DNA of 64,000 nt from Telopea speciosissima (GCF_018873765.1 NC_057922.1:17001563-17065562), one strand, 5' to 3'; positions 1 to 13,146 are shown, counted from the first letter of the stretch. A program made the numbers and translations. Notes: generated by a model not told the origin, from the sequence alone.

Positions 1-537
1 AACTGCGAGTTCATTAACTTCATGGCATTTCTTATGCAATTCCTGTTTAGGGTCTCTTAGGAGATAACATCCAATGGTTACATCTTTTAGCTTGTTTAGT
101 GTGCTATTTAGAATCTATTCACAAATACAATTTTAAATTGAATTCATCCTTCTTGTTCTAATTTGGATGTTCTTGTGAGGAAATTAATTAAGGCTTCAAG
201 TTTTTAAATGGCTCAATGAGGGTTCAAGTTGTTGAGATTCTTTAATGATTGATACTCCATGCAAAGATGCTTTAGAGGGAGTTATTTCATGGAATGACTA
301 GTTGATTAAATTCCCTCAAGTGCATTGGCGTAACTTCTTATCTTAATGGAATGGTTATATAAATTTAGGCCAAATGTTTTCTGTGTTGGGGCGCACATGT
401 GGGGGTGGGCGAAATGACCACTCTGCCCCTCTAAATGACAAGCCCATGTGTCTAGACGTAAGCTGCACTGCGGCACAGAGAACATCAACACATAAATTTA
501 TGTGCAATATTTATGGAATTTTGGTGCAATCATAGAC

Positions 538-540
<3 letters not shown>

Positions 541-599
<59 letters not shown>
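541..599. repeat. (GA)n microsatellite
   Basis: About 59 bases of uninterrupted GA dinucleotides. No gene is seen in the first 880 bases apart from this tract; reading frames over it only encode Arg-Glu repeats. Confidence 0.95.
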
Positions 600-601
<2 letters not shown>

Positions 602-881
602 AATCAAACAACTACAACGCAAGAATATACGTGGTTCGACAAGATGCCTACGTCCACGATGAGGTGAGTGGGACTTCACTAGCAATGGGAAAATAGGGTT
701 ACAAAATCTTTCCTCTCGCCTCTGGTTACAAAGAATTTCCTCTTAACCTTAAAGTAAAGCCATAAAGATACAATTTCCAAAATTCCACTATCCAAACAAT
801 AAAATACAAACATGGATCCCAAGAAAAACTCAAAAACATATAAATGAAAAGGCAAGAGAGTCAAATAACACATAAAGATAA

Positions 882-3668
882 TTAGTCTTCGATTATGATG
901 AAGGGTATGTGTTTGATTTTGTGCCAATCATCCCCATCTTCTCGCTTCTTCTCTTCTCGAAGCCTTTGGTTGAATTCCTGTGGCATGCCTATGACCTCCA
1001 ATTTCTTGAGGGTGGTGATGAATCTTAATCCTTCAGGAAGTATTCTTAAGCTATTGCATTTAATGATCTGCAGATGCCCAAGACATGGTAGTGTTCCCTT
1101 CTCCATTCTCAATTCCCTCACGTTTCTTGGGTAATAAATTTGTAGGTATCAAAGTCTTGGAAAACCCTTTTGCGGAGAGGCAACATTGTGTGATTGAACC
1201 ATGCATACTATGCCTTAGATTGTCTAAGTTTGGTAGCATTTCTAAAATTGGAATTGGATCTTCTTCCAAATCAGGTGCCAACAACCAAAGGTTTTTTAAA
1301 TTTGGTGGGAATTCTTCCAACTTTGGTAATTTCATTTTTCCAGACACAGTTAATTTCGATAGGCTATGACAATAAGAAAGTGGTGACCAATCAAAATCAA
1401 AGGAATCAGTACTGGACGATCTGCTGCCAAAAAAGTCCAAACGCAAGCATTGGAGGTGATCCAATCTGGATAACGAGAACTGGTTTAATGACTTGAAATC
1501 ATCAACATAGATACTACTTATATCCAATTTCCGAAGATTGGTCAATTTTTGTAGATTATATTCCAGACGAGACTCTTTTTCCCACGGAAGAATAAGAGTC
1601 GAAAGTTTCTTCAATCCATCCAGTCGCAATCGCATTTTAGGTGGGTAATTCCTCGTATACATGAGATATGACCCATCAATGGAACAATAAGTCAATTGTT
1701 CCATCTTCCATAGCACGTTTGGAAAATTTTCTATGTTTTTGAGGATAAGGAATTGTAGGTTCTGTAAATTACCTATGGTTGATGGAACCTTTATTTAGCG
1801 AGCCCCTCCCAACTTCAAGTATCTCAAATGAATCAACTTCCCTATGGCTCTTGGCAAGCTATAAATCCAGATATGCTCAAGCATTAGGACCCTAAGAAAA
1901 TTGAATTTCTTGCAAACGAAATCTAATGTCACAATGGATTCCTTTGGATTTTATGGCATCCATAAGGACAAGGCACGGAGATGTGAACTACTTGTGTGTT
2001 GTTGCAAGGAAGCATACCTGTTACAAGTGATTTGGATGGTATGCCTACGCATTTGATGAGTAGCCACAGAAGTGGAAGAAGAAGAAGAAGAAGAAGAATC
2101 CCCTGTAGTTGAGCTTCCATCATTATAAGTACAATGGAAATTCTCTTCTTTTGCCTTCCACAAGCATTAGTATCGCATTGAGGTATGCAAAACGCATGTT
2201 CTGACATTCCCGCGGAAGCTCTGTTTTCCCACTTCAACCATTGACCTGTTAATCAACTCAAGCAAGTATTCTTCCCCTGTTTCCTCCTTTGTTGTTTCTT
2301 GCCCATTGTGCTGCACAAAACCTTCTGCTATCCACATTTGAATCAATTCTCTTTTGTCAACTTTGGTATCTTCTGGGTAGAAGCTGAGGTAGAGAAAGCA
2401 TGGCTTTAAGTAAGAAGGTAAATCATGATAGCCTAGAGACAATATCCACGAAGCATCATCATCATCGCCATTTTGTTGTTGTTGTTGGGCTTTGTTCATG
2501 TACCAGCTACTGATGTTCTTAGCTGCCATCTCCCATTCATGAATTGATTTCTTCATCGCTAGCATGCCTCCAAATACAACAAGGGCTAGAGGTAGACCTC
2601 CAAAATTTTTCATAATCTCCCTTCCCAACTTCTCCTTCTTCTCAGCTTCTTGAGGGTATGAAGAAGAAGAAGAAGAAGAATTTGAAGCAATATTCTTCCA
2701 AAGAAATGATCCCAACTCTGTTCCTGTGTTAAACATGCAAGTTCATGATGAAAACCCAATGGATCTGCATAAAGGGCAATATCTTTGATTCTAGTGGTGA
2801 GCATTATTTTGCTTCCCATCTTTCCTTTCGGAAAAGCGGGTTTCAGAAAATCCCATGCCTCTGTGCTAGTTATATCATCAAGGACCACCAGATAACACTT
2901 ATCTTCCAATGCCTTGTAAAGCTCCTTCTTCAATTCTCCATCATTCAAGGACTCAAGTCCATATTGAGGCCAAATGTTCCTTATGATTTGCTGCAAAATG
3001 AATCGTCCTCCTTGGAATTGTGGGGAAACATAATTCCAAGAACAACGATCAAAATGACACCTAACATGATTGTAAACCATTTTGGCAAGCATAGTTTTAC
3101 CAAGTCCCCCAATCCCAACAATGGAAACCAGATGGGGGCCTTCCTTGTTAATCAACTCTGCAACCAATACCTTAATGTTATCCTCTCTGTCGATAACATT
3201 TTCAACTTCATTATAAGAGTGCAAATAGGATTGTCTCCTCTGTTGTCGCAGCTCAGTTGTAGTAGAGCTTGTTCCTTCTCCTTGGCTGCTAGTCCTTATG
3301 AAGCCATAAGTTTCTACATTGCGAGTAATGTCCTGGATCTTGGATTGAAGCGTTTCGATCTCCTTTCCAATTTTGTGAAGTTGTATAAATTTGTTTGGAT
3401 TGAAGAAGCTTGCATACTTTGCTTTTAGAATGTAGGCATCTATAGCATTCTCCACATCATATGCAAGCTCTCTGATTTCTGAAACCCAATTATGAACAAC
3501 TGGGCTTTCATCCTTTCTTGCATCTGCATCTTTTAAGAAGCATTGCATCCGCGTCATATCATCTTGGATCTTCATAATCTGATCTGTGATACCTCCTAAA
3601 AATTCTGCTTCTTGAATTAGCAGGACACCAAGGTATTGTGCAACAGAGGACACAACAAACTCTGCCAT
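882..3668 (-). pseudogene. CC-NB-ARC-LRR disease-resistance pseudogene (copy 1)
   Basis: Relic of a CNL intracellular immune receptor (RPP13/RPP8-like type). The N-terminal frame begins at 3668 with a coiled-coil domain (MAEFVVSSVAQYLG) and an EDVID-like YDVENAIDAY. The NB-ARC follows, with P-loop GIGGLGKTM, kinase-2 LVVLDDI, RNBS-B GSKIMLTTR and GLPLA. It closely matches the second copy at 14785-17569, and comparison shows the damage. The frame shifts near 2720 (NB-ARC), again near 2165 where the MHD motif should lie, and near 1955. There is an in-frame stop near 1795 at the start of the LRRs and a further shift near 1110 in the last LRRs. Poly-Ser codon repeats (GAA/TCT microsatellites) lie close to two of the lesions. 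The upstream TATA-like sequence of copy 2 is altered here. Very likely non-functional; a truncated CC-NB product is conceivable but unsupported. Confidence 0.88.
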
Positions 3669-5124
3669 ATTTTGCTTCTGATTTTTCTTCTTCTTCTTCT
3701 TCTGATGATGATGATGATAACCAAGGAGAATGAACAGTTATGGATAGATAATCTTATGTGTCCTTTTTCGGTCATGAGAAGCAATCATTTTTTTTTTTAC
3801 AAGTGGAATGGCAGTCATTTAGTGTGATTGAAAAGGCATAAGTTGAGTGTACAAATTCATTATTAGTTCATCTGGTCCAATACAGCTTAATAATATCTTT
3901 AGTATTTATTTAAATTTTATATTAGATACATATAGTTTGGTGTGATTATATTTAGATTGTTTTTATTTCTTAATTAACAATTTGGGCTTAGATGGTGTGG
4001 TCCATAATTCTTAAATCCAAATTGACAAAAAATATCAAAACTGACACTAGTAAAACCCATTAATCAGAACTATTTAAAAGTCGATTAACTAGAACCGTTT
4101 ATTAATTGACTTCAACTTGGCCACTTGGGACATTGGAATCGTTTAATAAACGATTTGATTTTGATTTCTACCCTTCATACTATGAATCAAACCAATTAAC
4201 ACCTTTACCTATCATTATGTCACAATTTAAAGTTTTATCTAATTGATTCATATAGATTTGATTTGGTGTAGGTGAGGTGAGGTAGGTGTGATCTAGGGTT
4301 GAGGATGTTATATAAGGTCAACAAGTCGGACACTGCCATAAATATCTCCAATGTTTAAATTTAAGGGAAAATGTTGGGCACGGCACCAGGATGCCTAACA
4401 TGTTTCATCCTCTCTCTTTTTCTCCTTTGGAAAAAAACCCCTTGCCTTCCTGTGTCCAACCTAGTGATAGGTGTATGCCACTATTTAAAAAACAGATAGA
4501 TGTATGCTACTAGCTTATCGAATCCTCTCCAAACTTTAGTTACATATATTACACCTTGTGCATTGCTGTATTGAGGGGGAAAAAAAAACTTGAGTTTACT
4601 TTTTTTTTTTTTTTTCAAGAGAATGACAACTTTGATGGTTGACTTAAACCTGTGAGAATTATATCCCTTCGACTCTCTTGCTTCTTCTCTTCTTTATCGT
4701 TCATCTCCACCCTCATTTGTGATCGTGTTACGTGTTGATTAATTTGTATTAATATTTGAATATTTTAATATGTAAGGGAGTTGTATTATGGGAACTGGGA
4801 GTGAGTAGCCATGAGAGAGGAGTATGAATGGTTATAAGATGTAGTTAATTAATGGATAACTTCCACCCATATCCATACAAATTATTGGGTTTCCTCCAAA
4901 TCGAACAAAATTAATTATGGCCAGTACTAATTGGTTCCAAAGCAGCTTAAATTTCTCAGTTATTTACTGAACAATTTTGTTTTGTTTTGTTTTGGGTATG
5001 TAAGAGTTTGTATTTGAGTGGTAATCTTCTCCCCTTTCCACTATTTCAGCTGGGAATTTAAACTCTTGAAATTCAAACCATTGTTTGGCACAGTGGTTGA
5101 TGAATCATGAAAAGTGGGTGTTTT
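3669..5124. other. AT-rich intergenic stretch
   Basis: About 1.45 kb between the CNL pseudogene and the phosphatase-like gene. The first 150 bases are the upstream region of the CNL copy and are similar to the region upstream of copy 2. The rest is AT-rich with poly-A/T runs. I see no coding region or recognisable repeat boundary. Confidence 0.5.
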
Positions 5125-6199
5125 TCAAGGATGGTAGTATAAGGAATTGGGAAGCTTAAATGTTCTCCTCGCAATGGGAAGTCCCAAGAGGCTGCTCCAC
5201 TGGGATCCAATCATTCCCCAAATACGGTAACCCTTACTCATCAGCACCTTCCTTTGCTCTGCTTTGTACTGTTGCACGGTCTTGCAGTTGTCCTCATCAC
5301 TCCTATTATAATGTTGTAAAAAAGAGTCATTTTAATGAATGAACAGAAATGATCTTGAGAAGAGAATCAAGAAATGAACTAAAATCCATTAAAACAAAGT
5401 GCAGGAGTAGAGTTCTACCAACCTTGGTATGAGACCATACCAACCACTGTAACCAACCTTGAAGAGGTTGTCAATGGTGGCGTCCCTTAGGTGCTCTCCC
5501 TTTGAAGAAATCAGAAAGATCTTAATTCCCTTTTCCTTTATCTCATTGAAGAGGTTCAATGTATGCTCAAGAGCTGGAGCCTTCCTCTCTCTCATCCATT
5601 CTCCAAAGGAGGTTATGTTTAACTTCTCACCCCTGAACCCAAAAAAGAATAACCAAGTCACTAAATGGGCAAGAAGGAAAAGTAACCCACTTGCAGTCCT
5701 GAATGTCATAAGATGAGATGATCTACTGTGATAAAGCTGAGAAGTTGGATCTGATAAAGAGAATTAAGAGAAATGGTGGAAGAGATTTATAAGAAGAGAT
5801 TAGCAGCTACCCGTTATGATGGTTCTTGAAGTAAGGAACATTGGAGAGGAGGGTATCATCGACACCGAAAATCCATGAATCCCTATCATCACCCGTAGAG
5901 GTGAAGGTGTTGCTAAGATAGATGGTGCACTCTTCTAGGGCCATCTCAGAGTCCACCTTGTACTGAGTGGAGCTCATGTACTTGCCAATGTAGTTAGTGC
6001 ATTCTTCAGGGATAATCTCGAAGTTGCGAATGTTGTGAAGCTCTGCATTTATCCTCCAAGCCTCACAGTAGTTCTTGAGGGTGATCTTCAATCCATTGTT
6101 GTTCTTCCATATCCTCTGGTTCAAGATTTTCCAGTCTGCAACTGTTAATCCAACGAGGAGGCTAGAGAAGCATAGCAAGAGAGCCAGATTTCTTCCCAT
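5125..6199 (-). CDS. Acid phosphatase/vegetative storage protein-like (HAD class IIIB), probable pseudo-phosphatase
   Basis: Three exons: 6199-5811, 5632-5423 and 5302-5125, all with GT-AG introns and matching phases, giving 258 aa, the usual size of plant acid phosphatase 1/VSP proteins. Start chosen at MGRNLALLLCFSSLLVGLTV, a clear signal peptide; an in-frame ATG nine codons upstream (6226) would put charged residues before it. Domain order fits the HAD IIIB family: motif I at residues 112-116, motif II FLISSKGEH near 169-177, Lys region YKAEQRK near 212, motif IV near 229-237 (GMIGSQWSS), conserved end RRTFKLPNSLYY. Motif I reads GVDDT where active enzymes have DxDxT, so the nucleophile Asp is Gly. 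Motif IV has GSQW where GDQW is usual. The family hydrolyses phosphate monoesters; soybean VSPs are known storage forms with a changed nucleophile. I infer a secreted or vacuolar storage-type or regulatory protein with little phosphatase activity. Confidence 0.85.
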
Positions 6200-6262
6200 T
6201 TTCTTCTTCTTGATCAGAAAAGGCAAAAAGAGAGTGGGTCAACAGGAGAAGGGAGATCTGGG

Positions 6263-6270
6263 TGTTTATA
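6263..6270 (-). promoter_or_regulatory. TATA box of the phosphatase-like gene
   Basis: Minus-strand TATAAACA lies about 65 bases upstream of the chosen ATG at 6199, a normal spacing for a plant promoter with a short leader. This supports the 6199 start as first exon. Confidence 0.5.
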
Positions 6271-6299
6271 GCAGTAGGCTTTGGATCATTGAAATGGAA

Positions 6300-7359
6300 G
6301 ATGGGTGGTGGGGTAACCATTGTCTGTATGTCATTTCCCGCCCAGCCCATTAGATTAGAGTTCATGTGCTTGGTTATGAGATTGTAGACAAAAAACTTTA
6401 AATTATGGAAGCCATCCATATCCCATATTTTTGTTTTCACATTACTTTATGCTCATTGGGGAATTAGGGGTTGACAAACAGACCTGCCTCTTTTATTGAC
6501 CCGGGCAACTTTTATTCCTTCTCTCTCCCCCCAACCCTCATTATCATTTTCTAAGTTGTATAAATGTCTTTTTGTTTTTGTGTGCATAGATGAAAGGTAG
6601 TGTGATTAGTTTTGTTTTGGTTGAAACTCATAAAAAACAAGGAGGCAGTTTCACTTTATCTCCTTTGATCGAGGGGTTTGGATGGTGTGCAAAGGGTATC
6701 GGGGAAGCATGGAGGGTATTATTGACTTCATACAGTAGGGGTAGAGCATTTATGACCTTAGATGGGTGTATTTTTCCTTCATCCACCATGGAAGAAAACT
6801 TCTTAAAAAACTAAACCTACTATAATATATCAATTGCTTTGTTCTCAAATGTTTCCATCAATTGGTCAATTCGAGTGATTTTTGGCAAAACCAGCATAGC
6901 CAATAGATTTTTTAAGCGAAAATCAAATATAAATTACGAAGGAAAAAAGAGCAGAATTCATGTCCACATATATACTCTCCATGTTTTTCAGATCTGGCTT
7001 TATTAGCCAATCTGTGAGCTATTGAGATCAAACATTTATCCTACTTAAATACATGTACAGAACAAAAAGACTTAAAGCGTTAACATCCAGTCATAGAGAA
7101 AACAGTTACCATGGTCATCTAAAAGCAGTGAACTATCCTACCCAGTTTGCAAATTCCTGATAATCGGTCCAGATGTTGATGGTTACGCAGTCCAATGACA
7201 TTCCTCCTTGTTCCTTGCTGCAAAATCCTTTCTTCTACTTCCTGTGGACATCCAGCAAATTCAAAATCCATGGATGCAAATACAAATTGTTTGTTAAACA
7301 AGATTACATAAGCCCAACCAGTCTCTTGAGTTTTATGATTTTTATACTCCCGTTATAAA
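6300..7359. other. Intergenic, no gene seen
   Basis: Upstream region of the phosphatase-like gene followed by low-complexity AT-rich DNA. Short open frames here show no recognisable domain. The lower part may be the degraded 3' tail of the LINE that follows. Confidence 0.4.
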
Positions 7360-8483
7360 TAATTATTGGATGATCAGTGGTGGATAGATACAAATAATCA
7401 TCAAGAGATAGATATAGGGAAGAGGTGATGATACTATTGATGTTGGAGGATGACAATTGTAGATATTCATATTATGGATCCATCGAATAATGTTGGCCAT
7501 AATGACAGATGGATTGGGAGAGACAGTGTTGAAAATAGAAGTGTTACAAGCAATCCAAATAAAATAAAAACTAATAGATGCTACGGAAATAAATTTTTTT
7601 TTTTTATCATGTTGAGTAATAGAAGAGTTACTGAAAAAAGAAAGAACCAAATCATAGATTGTTTGAGCTTAGAGGTACTCCGGGGTTCTACAGCCCGAAT
7701 TCTATTAGTAAAAGGGCAAGAAATAAACAGATGCCAATCAGTTTCACTATCAGCTGAACGAAAACCACAAGAGGGGTCCATATTGATAAACCAAGATAAC
7801 TTACATCTAGTATGCACTCCACCATCTAAAACTTTCCACAAAATAACCAAAATTTAGGGTAAATAAGAAACTTCCAAAATAAAATTTCAAACTGATTATT
7901 CTCAAAAGTGCCATTACGAGGATGGATGGATTGTACACAATTAGCTCCCACCCTAGTAGACAAAGTACTGGACTTACTGTGAGAAAATCTAGAAATCCTG
8001 ATGGGATGTTGTAAGAAAAGGAATTTTCATAATCGAAGGAATGCTGATAGAAAACAGCTAGTAGCCATCATCAGAGATTTATAAGCTCCAATGCTGAAAC
8101 CAACAAATTGACCTCATCCTCAAAAGGAATAGATGTTCAAGCACCATTTTCCTCGTCAGAAACCACTCGTAACAAACTTTCAATAAATTTTGGATTTTTA
8201 AAGGGTTAGATGTAATAAATATATTATGCAAATGGTCTGTAAAGATTTTTTTTCTAAAGAAGGCACATAAAAAACAAAGGAACCATGTGAATTCTTTAGG
8301 CAAACAATTGAATTTTTCCTAAGATTCATATTAGCAATAGAACAATAGTACTTAGTATCGGGGTCCCCCTCATTGATATAAAGGTGCCTGGATTTTTTGA
8401 GCCAAAAAAGTTGTTCAGCTCCAAGGAGCCAATGTAGGTTATTGGAAATCTCTGTTAGCTTAGTTGTAGAATCAGGGAAAGGC
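7360..8483 (-). mobile_element. L1-type LINE, 3' half (truncated)
   Basis: Minus-strand remnants of a plant non-LTR retrotransposon. From high to low coordinates one can read the linker before the RT (LYINEGDPDTKYY, near 8370-8340). The RT core appears deleted. Then come the zinc-binding RT domain (KLSWFINMDPSCGF, SADSETDWHLFISCPF, 7850-7700) and the usual C-terminal stretch near 7600-7450. Several stops and shifts are present. It is the downstream half of the same LINE as 13784-14640; a copia element inserted at 8488/13779 separates them. Confidence 0.75.
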
Positions 8484-8488
8484 TCCTT

Positions 8489-9068
8489 TGTTAAATCTTA
8501 AAGTTTAACTTTTGGAATTATCTGTTTTTTTATTTTTGAGAGATGTAGTGAGGAATTTATGTATTTTGTGTGTGTGCCTTGATATTTGAGCTTGCTTGCA
8601 CATTTCCCACATCACCCTTCACCCATCCATTTCCCTAGTCAAAACCTCTTTCTTATGTCCCTATTTCCCAACGTAAGCCTTCCTTTCCCATGTGAGCATC
8701 CATTCCATTGAATGACCCTTTCCCATCCTATCATCATTTCCAAGTTCCACCTCCATTCATATCTCTCGGTTCACATAACTTCAATCTTGGAAGTTGGTCA
8801 ATTGCCTTGATCTTCTCCTTTCACTTACCTATAAAGAACCCCATTTCTCCATTCAATCGAATCAATCAATCAACCATATTACCTTGTGTGCAAGCTTGTC
8901 ATCATTGCCCAACATCTCTGTATCTGAAAAAGTTTATCTTCTCTCATCCTATTGGAGTAATATTATTGTTCTTCTTCAATTTTTCGGTTGTGAGTCTTGG
9001 GCTAGTGGAAATTTTATTTTCACTATTTGTAGAAGCGGGTTTGTAATTGGAATTCGTCTTTCTTCACA
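8489..9068 (+). repeat. 5' LTR of the copia element
   Basis: 580 bp, begins tgttaaatc and ends ttcttcaca. It is nearly identical to 13199-13778. The left target-site copy tcctt is directly upstream. Confidence 0.95.
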
Positions 9069-9080
9069 TGGTATCAGAGC
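9069..9080 (+). other. Primer-binding site (initiator tRNA-Met)
   Basis: tggtatcagagc starts immediately after the 5' LTR; it is the standard initiator-Met tRNA complement of plant copia elements. Confidence 0.9.
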
Positions 9081-9145
9081 TACAAGAGTGGTAGCTTGGT
9101 GTCTTCAAGATTCTCTTGGTGAAGAAGCTCAATTGCTGCTCCAAA

Positions 9146-9930
9146 ATGGATTCAAGTGGAAGGGTTGTCGGGCTTGGTATTGAGGCTCTCAATCAATCCA
9201 ATTACAAGGTATGGCGGTCATGCATGGAGTCTTACCTTCTTGGTGAAGACTTGTGGGAGGTTGTTGGTGGTGATACTAGAGTGGCACCAGAAGCCACGGA
9301 AGAAAATGCCGATGCATTGAAGAAATGGAAGATTTCTAATGCAAAGGCCGAGTTCATTTTGAAGAGGTCTATTGCTCATGATTTGTTTGATCATATCATT
9401 GGGTGTAGGACGGCATCTGATATATGGAACACCCTCAATGGGTTGTTCAATAAAAAGAATGTTGCTCGGTTACAATTATTGGAGAATGAGTTGGCCAATA
9501 GTTCTCAAGGTAATCTTTCCATTTCTCAATTTTTCTTAAAGATTAAGAACCTTTGTTCTGAAATTTCCTCTCTCGATCCGGAAGAACCAATTTCTGAGTC
9601 ACGAATGAAACGTCATATCATTCGTGGTTTAAAGAAGGAATATATCCCGTTCATTACATCTATTCAAGGGTGGGCTCAAGAGCCATCCTTGGTAGAGTTA
9701 GAGAATCTTCTTTCTTCTCAAGAGTCTCTAGCTCAACAAATGGTGGGTTGTTCAATTTCTAGATGAGAAGGTGATGCATTATTCTCGGGAAGTAAGAAAA
9801 ATTGCAAGAATGAAAAAGAGAAGAAAAAAGATGGAGATGATGGAGAATCCTTAAGCAAAGGGAATTCAAACAAAAAAAGTTTCAAATGTTACCGGTGTGG
9901 TAAGCTTGGACATATAAAGAAGAATCTGTA
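9146..9930 (+). pseudogene. copia gag region
   Basis: Fossil gag of the element. It shows the copia N-terminal and UBN2-type region (LNQSNYKVWRSCMESYL, ARLQLLENEL) and then a CCHC zinc-knuckle (CYRCGKLGHIKK) near 9885-9925. Confidence 0.85.
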
Positions 9931-10426
9931 GAGTGAAATTAAAGGGTGGCCATGTAGCTGAAAAGAATGACAAATCTGAAGAAGATTGGGGTAGTTGCCT
10001 TGTAGCGAAACTACCTCAATTGATGCTTGTGCCACTATCAATTACAAGACCGATTGGATCGTGGACTCGGATGTGGTCATCATCTAACCGCGACGACTCC
10101 AACTTCTCTAGCCTTCAACACTATGAAGGTAATGATGCTGTTGTCACCGTGGACAACACCGTTCATCCGGTGGAGAAAGAAGGCACTATCATCTTCAAAG
10201 GTGTTGATCATGATCCAATCACATCAAAAGTGTGTACCATGTACCAGGGATGAAAAAGAATTTGTTCTCGAGTGAGTAATGCGTGGATTCCGCCACTATG
10301 TCTTGTTCGGGCCTAAAGACGTCAAGTTTCTTCGAATATCTCCCAACTTGAGGCGGACGTTGTTCATACCGGTAAGAGAGTAAAGATTTATTTGTATTAT
10401 CAGCCTCTACTTCTTATGTTGATAAG

Positions 10427-11340
10427 ATGAGCACAAATGATAATACTTCACTTTGGCATGCTAGATTGGGGCATCTAAGTATGGATAAATTAAAAGTCAT
10501 GGTGAATAAAAATCTAGTTGATGGGTTACCTCACCTTACCACCTTCGGTAATGGAGTAGTTTGTGAGGGATGTCAATTTGGTAAGGCACATCGCCTACCT
10601 TTTGATAGGTCTCTCACTAGATTTAAATCACCATTGGATCTTATTCATAGTGATTTGATGGGTCCTTCACGCACACCTACTTTTTCGGGCTTCCGCTATA
10701 TGTTAATATTTATTGATGATTTTACCCAGTTCACATGGGTATACTTTGTCAAAGAAAAATTAGATGTTTTCTCCAGGTTCAAGGAGTTTAAAGAAAAAGT
10801 TGAAGGTGAGCTTGATAGAAAAATCAAGCGATTGAGGACCGATAATGGGGGAGAGTTTACCTCTGATGAGTTTGAGCTCTTTTGTAGTAAACATGGTATT
10901 CAAAGGCAATTCACATGTGCCAACACATCTCAGCAAAATGGCGTGGCCGAGAGGAAGATTCGGCACATTTCGGAGACATGCAAAAGCTGGCTATATGGCA
11001 AAAATTTACCCAAACCCTTATGGGACGAAGGTATGGCATGTGCAGCTTATGTTATCAATCGGGTTCCTCTTAGCCCAATTAAGATGAAGTCTCCATATGA
11101 GATGATGTATAAGGAAAAGCCTAATGTGAAAGACTTTAAGGTCTTTGGTTCGATTTGTTATATTCACATTCCAGATTCACAAAGGTATAAATTGGATGCC
11201 AAGGCGAAAAAATGTATCTTCATTGGTTATGATGAAAGAAGAAAAGGGTGGAAATGCATGGATCCAGAAACTCACAAATTTAAAGTTTCTCGTGATGTAA
11301 CTTTGATGAAATCTCTTCTTATTATAGCCCAGGTGGTGCT
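10427..11340 (+). pseudogene. copia GAG-pre-integrase and integrase region
   Basis: Fossil part with the HH-CC zinc finger (LWHARLGHLSMDKL ... CEGCQFGKAH) and the integrase core (DLMGP, FIDDFTQFTWVYF, RTDNGGEFTS, QQNGVAERKIRH), followed by the usual C-terminal segment (KKCIFIGYDERRKGWK). Confidence 0.9.
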
Positions 11341-11639
11341 ACCCTTGGTAATTGTGGTGCTTCAGTAACAATGGAGAGCAAACAAGAAATGGCAATTAGC
11401 TTGCCAATCACATCCTCAGTCCTATAGTGTCTAGTCAATCATCATCACCGGTGATGACTAGTAGTTCTTCTTCTTCACTATAGGAGAGCATGAAGATAGG
11501 GGAGTGAAAATAATTTTCATGCTGCACAAGAAGAGGAGGATGCTACTATGGAGGTAGCAAATGCTCCAAAAGTCACAAGTCGGAAGGCAAGTTGTCAAAC
11601 CGATCAGATATCGGGATGGCAACTTGGTAAGTACTATTG

Positions 11640-12560
11640 AGTGTTTATTTTTGGACCTATTTATGAAAATGAACCTTCTTCTTTTGATGAAGAAAAAGGT
11701 GTTCAAGAATGGGTGGTTGCAATGAATGAAGAAATGCAAGCTCTCATGAAAAATGAAACTTGGGACCTAGTGCCAAAGCCCAAGGACGTGAAACCCGTTA
11801 CTTGTAAATGGGTGTTCAAAATAAAAAGGAAGTCGGATGGAAGTGCTGATTGGTTCAAAGCAAGACTTGTGGCAAGGGGTTTTTCTCAAAGATATGGAGA
11901 AGATTATGAGGAAACCTTCAATCCGTAGCAAAGATGACTTCTGTTCGAGTTGTGATCTCCTTGGCGGCATCTCTTGGATGGAAGCTATGGCAATTTGATG
12001 TAAAAATGCTTTCTTATATGGTGAAATTGAAAAGGACATTTACATGGACCAGCCACCTGGGTATGTTTCCATTTCTCATCCTAATCATGTCGCAAACTCA
12101 AGAAAGCTCTTTATGGGTTAAAGCAGGCTCCAAGGGCTTGGTATGGAAAGATTGTCGAGTACTTACATTTTTGTGGATATTTTGCTTCTAACTCAGATTC
12201 TAGTCTTTTTGTTAAGAAGGTGAATCACTACACATGATTGTCTTATTGTATGTGGATGATATGATTATTACTGGCAATGATGAAGGGGAGGTTGCAAAGC
12301 TTAGGGCTGAACTCTCTATTCGGTTTGAAATGAAAGATTTGGGTGAACTAAATCATTTCCTTGGCTTGGAAGTAGAAAAGGTGAATGATGGCATTTTTCT
12401 ATCTCAAAAGGGATATGCCAAAAAGCTTATTGAAAGATTTGGGATTAATTCAAGCAAGCTGTGCTCTACTCCTCTTGATGCCAACATAAAGATTAGGCGT
12501 AAGGAAGGTAAGCTTCTTCCGATCCCCATCATTATCGCGCTCTTGTTGGTAGTCTCATCT
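11640..12560 (+). pseudogene. copia reverse transcriptase region
   Basis: Fossil RT part. It shows the copia entry motif NETWDLVPKPKDVKPV and CKWVFKIKRKSDGS, and the catalytic-site region [11 protein letters not shown] near 12243, then [14 protein letters not shown]. Confidence 0.9.
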
Positions 12561-12599
12561 ACTTGACTATTACAAGACCGGATATTGCCTTTCCGTTGG

Positions 12600-13146
12600 G
12601 TTGGTTAGTCGCTATATGCAAGAACCACGGAAACCACATTTGGATGCTGTGAAGCAAATTTTGAAGTATGTGAATACCACTTGTGACATGGGAATCCTTT
12701 ATAACAAAGGAACTGTTTTTCTCTACTTGGGTTTGGATGCTGATTTTGGTGGTGACTTAGATGATCGAAGATCTACTGGTATGTGTTCTTTTGTGGCTCA
12801 GGATGTGTTTCATGGTGCAGCAAAAGCAAGATTCAATTTCTCTTTCTACTACGGAAGCGGAGTATAAGGCATCCACACTTGCTGCCCAAGAATGTATTTG
12901 GCTTCGTCGGCTCATCGAAGATGTTTATGCACCCATTCACAAATCACTGTTATTCTTGGTGACAATCAAAGCGCCATCAAACTTGCTACTAATCCGGTGT
13001 GTCACGCAAGAACCAAACATATTGAGATTGAGCATCATTTTATTCGCGAGAAGGTCCTTGATGGGTCCATTGATGTATTGGAGGTACGGAGCAAAGAAAA
13101 TGTTGCTGATATTCTTCACAAAGTCACTCTCAAAAGGACCGTTTGA
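12600..13146 (+). pseudogene. copia RNase H region
   Basis: Fossil RNase H part with SRYMQEPRKPHLDAVKQIL, the DADFGGD and DDRRSTGMC segments, STTEAEY, and the terminal ARTKHIEIEHHFIREKV. It ends about 50 bases before the 3' LTR. Confidence 0.88.

Noticed and set aside
502-696. Open frame with long Arg-Glu repeats
   Set aside because: It is just the GA microsatellite read as codons.
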